Origin: Alphaproteobacteria bacterium | GTDB lineage: Bacteria > Pseudomonadota > Alphaproteobacteria > Caulobacterales > Parvularculaceae | Assembly: GCA_016125425.1 (NCBI GenBank) | Contig: WGLT01000009.1 | Location: 124,001 to 188,000 of the forward strand | DNA length: 64,000 nucleotides | Reading direction: 5' to 3' | Shown here: positions 18,716 through 26,746 of the stretch, one piece after another | How positions within the stretch are numbered: position 1 is the first letter of the stretch | How the letters are laid out: every line of letters begins with the position of its first letter | Position numbers and translations under genes: made by a program | Notes under the pieces: model-generated | Told to the model about the DNA's origin: nothing | Database searches by the model: none | Seen by the model: only the letters and a program-made list of their open reading frames with translations

Positions 18716-19855
18716 ATGGCGGCGGCCGGACCGGCTGACTTCGACATCGGGCTTGAAGGCGAGGCTTTGAAACTGACGGCCCGGGGGGACTGGCTCGCCC
18801 GCAATCTCGGGCGTATCGATACGCGCCTGCGCGACTTCGAGGACGATTCGGTCGGGCGCGATCTCATCATCGACGTCTCCGGAATCGACAAGCTCGACAC
18901 CGCGGGCGCGATGGTCCTGCAAAGGCTCTTCCATGCGAGCGAGCCGCGCGGCGGGGCGTCGGCCATTGTGGGCGCTTCGCCCGGGCACGAGGCGCTGCTT
19001 AAGCAGGTCGAGCCGCATCTGGCGCCTGTCGCCGTCTCGCCCGGCCGGCGCAACGCTTTCCTGATGATGCTGAACCGGCTCGGCCAGGGCGTGGTCGATG
19101 CGTATTTTGCTTCCCTGCAAATACTGAGCTTCATCGGGCTGACGCTTGTCACCGCGGCGCGCGTGGCCGCGCTCCCGAAGCGCTTTCGCCTGACGTCGAT
19201 CTTCTACCATATGGAAGAGACCGGCCTGAACGCCGTGCCCATCATCGGGCTCATGTGCTTCCTCATCGGCGCCGTCATCGCGTTTATGGGCGCCAAGATC
19301 CTCAAACAGTTCGGCGCTGAAATTTTCGTCGTTGAAATGGTGGCTATCGGCGTCCTGCGCGAACTTGGCGTGCTGCTCGCCGCGATTTTGATCGCAGGCC
19401 GTTCGGGCAGCGCTTTCACGGCGCAAATCGGTTCGATGAAGCTGCGCGAGGAGATCGATGCGCTGAAGGTATTGGGCCTCGATCCGATCGAAGTTCTCGT
19501 TCTGCCGCGCGTATTCGCGCTCGTTCTGATGATGCCGGTGTTGGCGTTCATCGGCGCGATGCTCGGCCTTATCGGCGGCGGCCTTGTCGCATGGCGCTCG
19601 CTCGACATTTCGCCTGCGCTTTTTCTCGTGCGCATGCAGGAATCGATCGCGATGTCGAATTTCTGGGTCGGCATCATCAAGGCGCCGTTTTTCGCTTTCG
19701 CCATCGGCGTGGTCGGCTGCTTCCAGGGCATGCAGGTGGAAGGCAGCGCGGAATCGCTCGGTCAGCGTACGACGCTTTCCGTCGTTCAGGCGCTCTTTCT
19801 TGTGATTGTCATCGACGCCTTCTTCGCGATGTTCTTCCTGGAGATCGATTACTGA
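18716..19855 (+). CDS. mlaE: Lipid ABC transporter permease MlaE with N-terminal STAS domain
   Basis: This is the inner-membrane permease of an MCE-type (Mla) transporter that moves phospholipids between outer and inner membranes. An N-terminal STAS domain (about 10-100, with DVSGIDKLDTAGAMVLQ) is fused to the MlaE permease (about 120-379). The cytoplasmic coupling loop AGRSGSAFTAQIGSMKLREE followed by DALKVLGLDPIEVLVLPR is the family signature. In E. coli the STAS protein MlaB is separate; fused forms are common in alphaproteobacteria. ATG 18716 is preferred, but an upstream ATG at 18638 is in frame. The TGA overlaps the mlaF ATG. Confidence 0.93.
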   Translation: MAAAGPADFDIGLEGEALKLTARGDWLARNLGRIDTRLRDFEDDSVGRDLIIDVSGIDKLDTAGAMVLQRLFHASEPRGGASAIVGASPGHEALLKQVEPHLAPVAVSPGRRNAFLMMLNRLGQGVVDAYFASLQILSFIGLTLVTAARVAALPKRFRLTSIFYHMEETGLNAVPIIGLMCFLIGAVIAFMGAKILKQFGAEIFVVEMVAIGVLRELGVLLAAILIAGRSGSAFTAQIGSMKLREEIDALKVLGLDPIEVLVLPRVFALVLMMPVLAFIGAMLGLIGGGLVAWRSLDISPALFLVRMQESIAMSNFWVGIIKAPFFAFAIGVVGCFQGMQVEGSAESLGQRTTLSVVQALFLVIVIDAFFAMFFLEIDY

Positions 19856-20670
19856 TGGCGAAGAACGGTTCTGCGAAAAACGTTGTTGAAGTGCGCGGGC
19901 TGAAAACTCAGTTCGACGATTTCGTCGTGCACGAAAACCTCGACCTTGATTTGCGCGAGGGCGAAATTCTCGGCATCGTCGGCGGCTCGGGCACCGGCAA
20001 ATCCGTGCTGCTGCGCGCGATTATCGGGCTGAAGCGTCCGGCCGCCGGATCGATCCGTGTTTTCGGCGATGATTTTTACGCCGCGAGCGTCGCCGATCGG
20101 CGGCGCATCGAGCAGCGCTGGGGCGTTCTGTTTCAGGGCGGAGCGCTTTTCTCCTCGCTCACCGTCGCTCAAAACGTCATGGCGCCGATTAACGAACACT
20201 TAAAATTGCCGCATGCGCTTGCAGTCGACATAGCCGCGCTGAAGATTTCGATGGCCGGCCTGCCGGTCGATGCAGGACTCAAATACCCCTCGGAGTTGTC
20301 CGGCGGCATGGCGAAGCGCGCAGGGCTTGCGCGCGCGCTCGCGCTCGACCCCGAAATCCTCTTTCTCGACGAGCCGACAGCCGGCCTCGACCCGATCGGC
20401 GCGCACCGATTTGACGAATTGATCGTAAACCTCAAGAAATCCTTAGGCTTAACAGTGTTTATGGTCACTCATGATCTCGATACTCTGTACGCAGCCTGCG
20501 ATCGGATCGCGGTTATCGCCGAAAAGCGCGTCATCGCTTGCGGCACGATCGACGAGGTTTTGCAAACCGGGCATCCATGGATCGAAGAATATTTCGGCGG
20601 CCCGCGCGGCCGTGCGGCCTATCTAGGCCACGAGGCCGAGGGGCAAGAGGAAGGGAGGCGCGCTGACTGA
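19855..20670 (+). CDS. mlaF: Lipid ABC transporter ATP-binding protein MlaF
   Basis: This is the ATPase subunit of the Mla-type transporter. Walker A is GGSGTGKS, the signature motif is ELSGGMAKRAGLARAL, Walker B is EILFLDEPTAGLDP and the H-loop is MVTHD. The 271 residues match MlaF. The start ATG overlaps the mlaE stop (TGATG). A longer in-frame extension into mlaE has no ABC features and is not coding. The stop overlaps the mlaD start in the same way, so mlaE-F-D are translationally coupled. Confidence 0.95.
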   Translation: MAKNGSAKNVVEVRGLKTQFDDFVVHENLDLDLREGEILGIVGGSGTGKSVLLRAIIGLKRPAAGSIRVFGDDFYAASVADRRRIEQRWGVLFQGGALFSSLTVAQNVMAPINEHLKLPHALAVDIAALKISMAGLPVDAGLKYPSELSGGMAKRAGLARALALDPEILFLDEPTAGLDPIGAHRFDELIVNLKKSLGLTVFMVTHDLDTLYAACDRIAVIAEKRVIACGTIDEVLQTGHPWIEEYFGGPRGRAAYLGHEAEGQEEGRRAD

Positions 20671-21587
20671 TGGAGACGCGCGCGCATTATGTGCTGATCG
20701 GAGCCTTCGTGCTCTGCGCGGTCGCGCTCGCCTTTCTTTTCATTCTCTGGCTTGGCCAGACGCAACGGGAATTCGACGAATACGACGTTATTTTCACCGA
20801 ACGCGTTTCGGGACTGTCCAAGGGCGCGGCGGTGCGGTTCAACGGCATCCAAAAGGGCGAAGTGACCGATCTCAGGATCGACGAACATGACCCTTCTATC
20901 GTCATCGCGCGCGTGCGCGTCGACAAGGACACGCCGGTCAAGACCGACACGAAAGCCGAGCTTGAGCTTGTCGGCTTTACGGGCGTCGCCATCATTCAAT
21001 TTGTCGGCGGCAGCCCGGACGCGCCGCTCCTGAAAGACGTCGAGAAGGGCGTGCCGCGCATCAAGGCCGACACATCGGGCTTCGCCGCCTTCCTTGAGGG
21101 CAGCGGCGACATCATCAAATCCGCAAACGAACTGCTGTCGCCCGCCAATACGAAAGCGTTCAGCGATATTCTCGCCAATGTCGACGAGATCACGACGACG
21201 CTTGCGGACCAGAAGGAAAACATTTCGAAGACTTTTTCGAACATGGCGTCGGTGACTTCGGACCTCGCTTCGGCGGCGTCAAATCTCAACAAAGTCTCCA
21301 AGGATCTTGATACGCTCGTGACGACAGACGCGCCCGACATGCTGGAGGAAACGAGAAAGACCGTCGAGTCGACACGCAGGCTCGTCGAAACGCTTAACGC
21401 CACAGTCGAAGAAAACCGCGGCGCGATCGCGGATTTCACCCAGCAGGGTCTTGCGCAAATTGGTCCGACTGTCGCCGAAGCGCGCCGAACGCTGAAAACG
21501 CTCGATCAGGTTCTGCGCGAGATCGATCGCGACCCGCGCGGCTATCTGCTCGGTGAGTCGACCCCCAAATATGAGCCGCAGAAATGA
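20670..21587 (+). CDS. mlaD: MCE-family lipid-binding protein MlaD
   Basis: This is the periplasmic, membrane-anchored substrate-binding subunit of the Mla transporter. It has one N-terminal anchor (about 8-30), then the MCE domain (about 38-115, with VSGLSKGAAVRFNGIQKGEVTDLRI). A long helical tail follows (about 150-300), rich in Asn/Thr/Asp and lacking membrane segments. At 305 residues it is longer than E. coli MlaD (183) because of this tail. It is coupled to mlaF upstream and overlaps the auxiliary lipoprotein gene by 4 bases. Confidence 0.92.
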   Translation: METRAHYVLIGAFVLCAVALAFLFILWLGQTQREFDEYDVIFTERVSGLSKGAAVRFNGIQKGEVTDLRIDEHDPSIVIARVRVDKDTPVKTDTKAELELVGFTGVAIIQFVGGSPDAPLLKDVEKGVPRIKADTSGFAAFLEGSGDIIKSANELLSPANTKAFSDILANVDEITTTLADQKENISKTFSNMASVTSDLASAASNLNKVSKDLDTLVTTDAPDMLEETRKTVESTRRLVETLNATVEENRGAIADFTQQGLAQIGPTVAEARRTLKTLDQVLREIDRDPRGYLLGESTPKYEPQK

Positions 21588-22252
21588 TTGCGAAATTCAC
21601 GCTCGCGGGCATTGCCGCCCTCACGCTCGGCGCCTGCGTGTCGGTCCTGCCAAAGGCGCCGCCGCCCGCGCCGCGCTTCCTGATCGAACCGGTCGCCTTC
21701 GGCGATGAACAGGGGCCGCGCGTCGGCTGGTCGCTCATCGTCGAGGATCCGAATGCGACCCGCGTCTATGACACAACCAAGATCGCTTTGCTGCGCCAGC
21801 CGGGCCAGGTCGAATATTACGCCAATGGCGAATGGGCCGACCGCGCGCCGCGCCTTTTCCAGACCGCGCTGATCCGAAGCTTCGAAAATTCGGGCCGCAT
21901 CCTCAATGTCGGCGATCCGGCGACGCTGACGGGCGCGGATTTCGTTCTGCAGACGGATATTCGCGCGATGAACGCCGTCTATGACGGCGGCGGAGCGCCG
22001 ACGGCCGTGTTCGCCGTTTATGCGCGGCTCGCCGATCGGACCGGGAAAGCAGTCGCCGCCCGCCTGTTCGATGAGCAGGTCGCCGCCTCGGCTGACGAGA
22101 TCGATGACATCGCGTCGGCTTTCGATCAAGCGATCGAAGCGGCGCTGAAAGAAATGACGGCATGGACATTTGACGAAGCGGGCGGGCGGGCGCGGTCCGA
22201 AAATGACGCGGCGCCGGAGACCTCGCAGTCAACCGCCCCAAGCGGCCGATAA
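21584..22252 (+). CDS. ABC-transport auxiliary lipoprotein (PqiC/YmbA-like)
   Basis: This lipoprotein belongs to the ABC-transport auxiliary component family found at the end of MCE operons, probably on the outer-membrane side. The lipobox LGAC (Cys about residue 18) follows a short signal. The mature part has the family pattern: RFLIEPVAFG, IALLRQPGQVEYYANGEWADRAPRL, and a later GADFVLQTDIRAM strand. It overlaps mlaD (ATGA), completing mlaE-F-D-lipoprotein. The last 30 residues are polar and probably disordered. Confidence 0.85.
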   Translation: MIAKFTLAGIAALTLGACVSVLPKAPPPAPRFLIEPVAFGDEQGPRVGWSLIVEDPNATRVYDTTKIALLRQPGQVEYYANGEWADRAPRLFQTALIRSFENSGRILNVGDPATLTGADFVLQTDIRAMNAVYDGGGAPTAVFAVYARLADRTGKAVAARLFDEQVAASADEIDDIASAFDQAIEAALKEMTAWTFDEAGGRARSENDAAPETSQSTAPSGR

Positions 22253-22267
22253 AGCAGGAATATCCCC

Positions 22268-22313
22268 CCTGAAAGCGCGAGCGCGCCCGCGCAGAGCGCG
22301 CCCGCGCCTCAGG
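22268..22313. repeat. 15-base tandem GC repeat inside a hairpin-prone segment
   Basis: Two adjacent copies of GAGCGCGCCCGCGC(A/C) occupy 22279-22293 and 22294-22308. They are bounded by CCTGA (22268-22272) and TCAGG (22309-22313), which pair. The whole segment can fold into a GC-rich hairpin just after the lipid transporter operon. No T-run follows. It may act as a transcription barrier or mark an insertion boundary. Confidence 0.45.
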
Positions 22314-22319
22314 ACTGAT

Positions 22320-22365
22320 TTGCGCATAGAGGCCAAATCATATAAAGTATAGTGTAATGTACAGT
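22320..22365 (+). promoter_or_regulatory. AT-rich promoter-like segment before the Cys-tail gene
   Basis: A short AT-rich patch stands out in otherwise GC-rich DNA. It has TATAAA (22341-22346), TATAGT (22348-22353) and the palindrome TGTACA (22358-22363). A TTGCGC at 22320-22325 could serve as the -35 element with a short spacer. It precedes the GTG start at 22418 by 50-70 bases, so it is a likely promoter or operator for that gene. No exact consensus is met. Confidence 0.35.
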
Positions 22366-22417
22366 GTCTCCTCTATCGTCTGCTTTTAAGCGATATTCGA
22401 AACAGGGAGATTCGCCC

Positions 22418-22987
22418 GTGAAGATTCAATATATCGTTCCTGTTCTCGCCGCCGCCGTTCCGTTTTGCATAGCCGCTCCTGCGTCCGCCGATCCGGCGCA
22501 GACGCCAGAAGTGCTGTCGCAGACCGAGAGCGGCGTTCCGCCGGCCGTTCAGGTTGAGCTCAGGCATCAGGCGATTGAGCAAGCGCTGGCGCCGATCAAA
22601 TCAAAGGCCGATCTGGATAGATATTTGAGCACGGCGACCGTCTCGCCGCTCGATTGGCTGTCGTCGAACGCCAAGTGGGAATTCATCGGCAGTCTGGTGT
22701 TTCACGAGAGGGGGCTTGCCAGCTATCGTTACGATGTGTTGGCGAAAGAACTGACGCCGACGCAGATTTACCAACTGCTTTCCCTGTTCGGCGCGCAGCA
22801 TACGACATCGATGATCAAAGGAGCCAAAATCGTTACAGACACTGATAAATTGATCATGGAAGGAGCGACGGTGTCTTCGAATGTGATTAGCAGAGGCCCT
22901 CCCGGGGAGGATCACGAGAACTTTAAATGCATCGGCGACCATAACTGTATTAAATCTTTAGATTACATTTGTATGACTGGCTGCTGA
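22418..22987 (+). CDS. Secreted protein of unknown family with four-cysteine tail
   Basis: The 189-residue protein is not recognised. GTG 22418 is chosen because CAGGGAGA at 22403-22410 is a strong ribosome binding site and the product then starts with a clean Sec signal peptide (about 1-24, ending ASA). The middle is helical (QVELRHQAIEQALAPIKSKADLDRYL, LTPTQIYQLLSLFG). The last 20 residues hold four cysteines (171, 177, 185, 189; spacing C-x5-C-x7-C-x3-C) and end on cysteine. Codons in the last third are A/T-richer than neighbouring genes, which suggests transfer. The next gene downstream encodes a secreted thioredoxin-fold protein, a possible partner. Confidence 0.7.
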   Translation: MKIQYIVPVLAAAVPFCIAAPASADPAQTPEVLSQTESGVPPAVQVELRHQAIEQALAPIKSKADLDRYLSTATVSPLDWLSSNAKWEFIGSLVFHERGLASYRYDVLAKELTPTQIYQLLSLFGAQHTTSMIKGAKIVTDTDKLIMEGATVSSNVISRGPPGEDHENFKCIGDHNCIKSLDYICMTGC

Positions 22988-23007
22988 ATGCTCAAAATTC
23001 CTGAATT

Positions 23008-23054
23008 CCTCATCCTGAGGCGCTTTTGCAAAGCAAAAGCCTCGAAGGATGAGG
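23008..23054. repeat. REP-like palindromic element
   Basis: A 47-base imperfect palindrome begins CCTCATCCTGAGG, has a central GCTTTTGC-AAA-GCAAAAGC stem, and ends CGAAGGATGAGG. The form CTCATCCTGAGG...CCTCGAAGGATGAG is, from memory, a dispersed intergenic repeat of Rhizobiales genomes. It lies 20 bases after the Cys-tail gene stop and is read through by a spurious upstream extension of the next gene. Only one copy is seen in this window. Confidence 0.7.
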
Positions 23055-23176
23055 GCCGTGATGTATTTTTCGGTCGGGCTCTGACTTCCCGACATTTGTC
23101 AAAGCGCCCTCCGCCAATGGCGCTTCCGTTTGCTGAAGATCAGTCAGAAGCGCCTGCGGGGACGGGGAGAAAGACG

Positions 23177-24136
23177 ATGCGGTTAACAATTCCGCTTTGG
23201 TTCCCGGTATTTGTTTTGATCGCGAATGCATGGGCCGTTGAGCCAAATTTGTCGGAGCGCATTGACGCATTCAACCGCGAGGTTTTGGGCATTCTCGAGA
23301 CGGAAGGCCACGATAACGATATACGCGATCACACGCCCGATTTTGAACAGGTCTATCATCGGTGGTTCCCCGAGAAAGCGCTTTCTGGATTGATCGCCGA
23401 CGCGGACAAGATACGGCTTCATGATCTTTTTGTTACTATGCTCGATTATTTGTACTGGGATAACACCGACAACCGACGTGATGTGCGAGACGCGGAGACA
23501 GTGTTTGCGGTCTTGGAGAAGAAGGGCTGGGCGGACGATAAGACTGTGACAGATATGCACGAGTTTTATGTCTCGGAACGCATGTTTGATGCTGCGGCGG
23601 CGTTGAGGCGCAAATTTCCGGATGTCCCGCTGAAGGCGCCGCCGCCGATCGTCGACGCCCACGATGTTTCCGAAGGCCGAGCCGTCCTGGCGTTTGCGGA
23701 TGGCGGCGCGAAGCTCGTCCGTGAAAGGATCGATCTTTCAAAAGGAAGTCATGTCGTCGTAATAGGCCATCCGAAATGTCATTTCACGCAAAACGCCGTC
23801 GCCGCTATTTCCGCCGATCCTGAACTATCCAAGGCGATGGCGGCGCATGCGATCTGGCTTACGGGGATTGACGGCTCGCTGACGGACGAAGCCTTTCCTG
23901 AATGGAACAGAGCGCATCCCCAATACGCCTATCGCATCGTCGAATGGCGAAGCGACTGGCCTGAAATAAATTATTGGGGAACGCCGACCTTTTATTTCTT
24001 CAAGGGGGGTCATCTCGTTCGCAAGATAGTGGGTTGGCCCCCTCATCCCGACGCCGATGAGGACCCGAAGGCCCCGCTATGGGCGGGCTTCAAGGCGATC
24101 GGCGTGGATGAAACCGCTACGGCTCAGGCAAAATAA
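23177..24136 (+). CDS. Secreted thioredoxin-fold protein with a single active-site Cys
   Basis: The 319-residue protein starts at ATG 23177 behind GGGGAGAAAG and has a Sec signal peptide (1-20, ending AWA). The N-terminal half (about 25-150) is helical and unrecognised. The C-terminal half (about 165-310) looks like a thioredoxin fold: strand SHVVVIGHPKCHFT with Cys201, and the cis-proline motif YWGTPTFYFF (Pro270). The active-site-like motif is CHFT, so the second redox cysteine is absent. It could be a monothiol reductant, an isomerase-like factor or a binding protein. It lies downstream of the Cys-tail gene and overlaps the converging TipN-like gene by 13 bases. Confidence 0.7.
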   Translation: MRLTIPLWFPVFVLIANAWAVEPNLSERIDAFNREVLGILETEGHDNDIRDHTPDFEQVYHRWFPEKALSGLIADADKIRLHDLFVTMLDYLYWDNTDNRRDVRDAETVFAVLEKKGWADDKTVTDMHEFYVSERMFDAAAALRRKFPDVPLKAPPPIVDAHDVSEGRAVLAFADGGAKLVRERIDLSKGSHVVVIGHPKCHFTQNAVAAISADPELSKAMAAHAIWLTGIDGSLTDEAFPEWNRAHPQYAYRIVEWRSDWPEINYWGTPTFYFFKGGHLVRKIVGWPPHPDADEDPKAPLWAGFKAIGVDETATAQAK

Positions 24137-26655
24137 CCGACCGTCGCGCCGATGAGCAGGTAAACGCGCCCCAGAGGCGAGGACAGATATTCTTCCAGGT
24201 CCTCATCCGCCGTTTCCGATGTCGTCGCATCTTCGAGCAAGCGCTCGAAGCCCTGCAGGAATTCGTGGATGTCGCGCTCGAACGCCTTGTCGCGCCCTGA
24301 CTCGGCGCGAATGCGGCGCTTAACATCGGCTTCGTTCAGCCGCAGAATGCGGTTTGCAAACACATTTCTGTCGCCGCGTTCGAAGCGTTCGCGCAACGCC
24401 GGCGGCGGATCTCCATAGAGCCGGGTTTCAAGATCGAATGTAAAATTCTGAAGCTCGCTGATGATGCGAATCGCTTTCGCGGCGCCGTCATTCTGCGGCT
24501 GCGGCTCGCTTGAGGAGGCGGCGGCGAGATCGAGCGGTTCGGCGCTGTCGGTTGCGTCCAGAATTTCGCGCCAGCTGCGCTCTTGCCGGCTGCGACGGTC
24601 CGTTTCGCCTTCCGCGCGACGATCTGAATCGCCGAGCGTCAATGGCGGCTCCTTGCGCTCTGCGCCGCGTTTCTTCGGCGCGATCTTTTCGGCGACTTCA
24701 TCGAGGCGCGCGCCATTGGTGCGCGGAGACCGAACCGTTTCGCGCCGCCTTGCTTCGCTGAGTTCGAGCGGATCCGGCGCGGGTTCGGACCTGGGGCTCG
24801 CTTCGCGGGCGCGGGCCTGGCTTTGCGCGCGCGCTTTTTCGGCTTCGGCGGCGGCCTTCGCTTCGGCGGCTGCCTCGGCCTCCGCGGCCGCTTTTCTTTC
24901 CGCGGCGATCCGCGCGTCCTCCGCGGCCTTGCGATCCGCCTCGGCTTGCGCCGCCGCCGCCGCGCGATCGGCGTCAGCCTTGGCGCGCGCGGCCCGATCG
25001 GCTTCCTCTTTCGCGGCTTCCGCGGCGGCTTCCTCGCGCGCGCGGAGCGCGGCCTGCGCCGCCGCGAGGCGCGCCGACGCCTCCTGCTCGCGCAGTTGGG
25101 ATTCGGCCAGCCGGCTCAAACGCTCCGTTTGCGTTGCAATCGCGTCGGCGAGCCTGTCCGCGCGTTTGCGTTGTTCTTCGATCAGCCCTTCAAGGCGGCT
25201 GTTTTCTTCTTCCAGCGCGCGGCGAGCTTCGGCGAGCGTGCGGTTGCGCTCCTCAATGCGCATTGAGGTTTCGTCGGCCTTGGCGAGCGCCTCATCGGCG
25301 TGACGGCGCGCATCTTCGCTCGCCTTAGCGACTTCGGCGGAGGCCTTCGTTGCGGCGTCGACGGAGCTGCGCGCCGACGCAGCCATCTCTTCGGCCGCTT
25401 TGGCGGCCTTGCCTGTGTTTTCGGCGACAGCGGAGAGCACCTCGCTCGTTGACTGTTGAACCCCTGACAGAACCTTGCTGGCGGCTTCCGAAACGCGCTG
25501 CGCTTCGCGCTCCGCCGCTTGATAGGCGGATTGCGACGCGCGTTCGGCCTCGCGCGCGGCCGCTTCGATCGCCGCCTCGGCGGCGGCTTTGGCTTCCGCC
25601 GACGCGCGTTCGGCGGCGGCGCCGATATTGGCGGCGTTGCGCGCGGCCGCCTCGGCGGCGGCCTCGGAGGCCTTGGTCGCTTTTTCGGTCGCGATCCGCG
25701 TGCGCTCCGCGCTCGCCTCGATTGCGTCCGCCTGCGCTCTGACGCTTTCATCGGCGGCGGCGAGCGCCTCGCGCAGAGCGTTGAAACTTTGCAGGGCGAT
25801 CTGCGCCGCCTCGTCGAGGCGGCGGAGACGTTCTTCGAGCTGCGACTCCGCGCGTTCGGCGATGTCGTCGGCGCTGTGGAGCGCGCGCACGCTCGCCTGC
25901 GCCTTTTCGGCGATGGCGTTGGCGAAAGCGTCGGCCTGCGAGTTCAGATATTCGGTGAGCTCAATCAGCCGCGTGCGTTCGTCGGCTATGCGCGTCACGG
26001 CGCCGGATGCGTGCGACTCCATGGATGCGCCGGCCGTTTCAATCGCCTCGACATGCTGGCGGATCATCGCCTCGACAGCGGCGAGCCGCGACAGCGCCCC
26101 GTCCAGACCGACATTGAGCGCCTCCATCTGTCCGCGCACGACAGCGCCCACGCTGATTGCGTTTTCAGCGGCGTTTTGATCAGGGTGGATAAACTCGCGC
26201 GCAGCGGCCGCGATGTCTTCGGCGGCGCTCATCATTTGCTGCTGGCGGGACATGATGTATCCGACGAGAATCGTCAGCATCGGAACAAAAACAGCGAGGA
26301 GGAAGGTCCCGAGATCGAAGGATCTGAAATACGACCATCCGTCGAACGACCCGTGCAATTTGCGATAGGCGAGGACGTCGCCGATTGGCCAGCCGAGTAT
26401 GACCGCAAAGAACAGAAAGACGGCCATGAGCCGCGTGACCAGCATGGTCTGGCGGCTCGCCGCGTTCCAGCGGGCGCCGCGCCGCGTGCGTCGAGGCGGG
26501 GCGGGTGCGCCCGCATCCGGCGACGGCTCGCGCCAGGGCGGCGCGCCGGCGAGCTCTTCCGACCGTTCCACGATTCCCTGGAACTTCAGCCGGGCGCCGT
26601 TGTCGGCGCCGGCGAGGTCCTGGCCGTCCTTGTCCCGGCTGTCGGTCATCCGCAT
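24124..26655 (-). CDS. Large coiled-coil membrane protein, TipN-like
   Basis: The 843-residue protein has a disordered N-terminus (1-65), two membrane segments (about 71-96 and 113-135) and then a very long alanine/glutamate/lysine coiled coil (about 150-620). A charged linker (about 620-720) follows. The C-terminal domain of about 110 residues (ELQNFTFDLETRLYGD to the end, with SSPLGRVYLLIGATVGYF) looks conserved rather than low-complexity. Two N-terminal membrane segments plus a giant coiled coil is the layout of the Caulobacter polarity factor TipN, which marks the new pole. Orthology is inferred from layout, not shown. It has its own transcription unit. Confidence 0.6.
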   Translation of the reverse strand: MRMTDSRDKDGQDLAGADNGARLKFQGIVERSEELAGAPPWREPSPDAGAPAPPRRTRRGARWNAASRQTMLVTRLMAVFLFFAVILGWPIGDVLAYRKLHGSFDGWSYFRSFDLGTFLLAVFVPMLTILVGYIMSRQQQMMSAAEDIAAAAREFIHPDQNAAENAISVGAVVRGQMEALNVGLDGALSRLAAVEAMIRQHVEAIETAGASMESHASGAVTRIADERTRLIELTEYLNSQADAFANAIAEKAQASVRALHSADDIAERAESQLEERLRRLDEAAQIALQSFNALREALAAADESVRAQADAIEASAERTRIATEKATKASEAAAEAAARNAANIGAAAERASAEAKAAAEAAIEAAAREAERASQSAYQAAEREAQRVSEAASKVLSGVQQSTSEVLSAVAENTGKAAKAAEEMAASARSSVDAATKASAEVAKASEDARRHADEALAKADETSMRIEERNRTLAEARRALEEENSRLEGLIEEQRKRADRLADAIATQTERLSRLAESQLREQEASARLAAAQAALRAREEAAAEAAKEEADRAARAKADADRAAAAAQAEADRKAAEDARIAAERKAAAEAEAAAEAKAAAEAEKARAQSQARAREASPRSEPAPDPLELSEARRRETVRSPRTNGARLDEVAEKIAPKKRGAERKEPPLTLGDSDRRAEGETDRRSRQERSWREILDATDSAEPLDLAAASSSEPQPQNDGAAKAIRIISELQNFTFDLETRLYGDPPPALRERFERGDRNVFANRILRLNEADVKRRIRAESGRDKAFERDIHEFLQGFERLLEDATTSETADEDLEEYLSSPLGRVYLLIGATVGYFA

Positions 26656-26746
26656 CCTTTAAGAGAGCGCCTTAATCGTGTTCGCATAGCGGATTTTGCA
26701 TAGCGCGCCAAATCGCATCCGCGCCGGAAACGGCTGTATTCAACCC

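Noticed and set aside
22988-23176. Upstream extension of the thioredoxin-like gene from ATG 22988
   Set aside because: It would translate the palindromic repeat and place the signal peptide internally; ATG 23177 has a good ribosome binding site.
25519-26703. Open frame of 394 codons on the + strand
   Set aside because: Antisense to the coiled-coil protein; the repeats in it mirror the coiled-coil codons.
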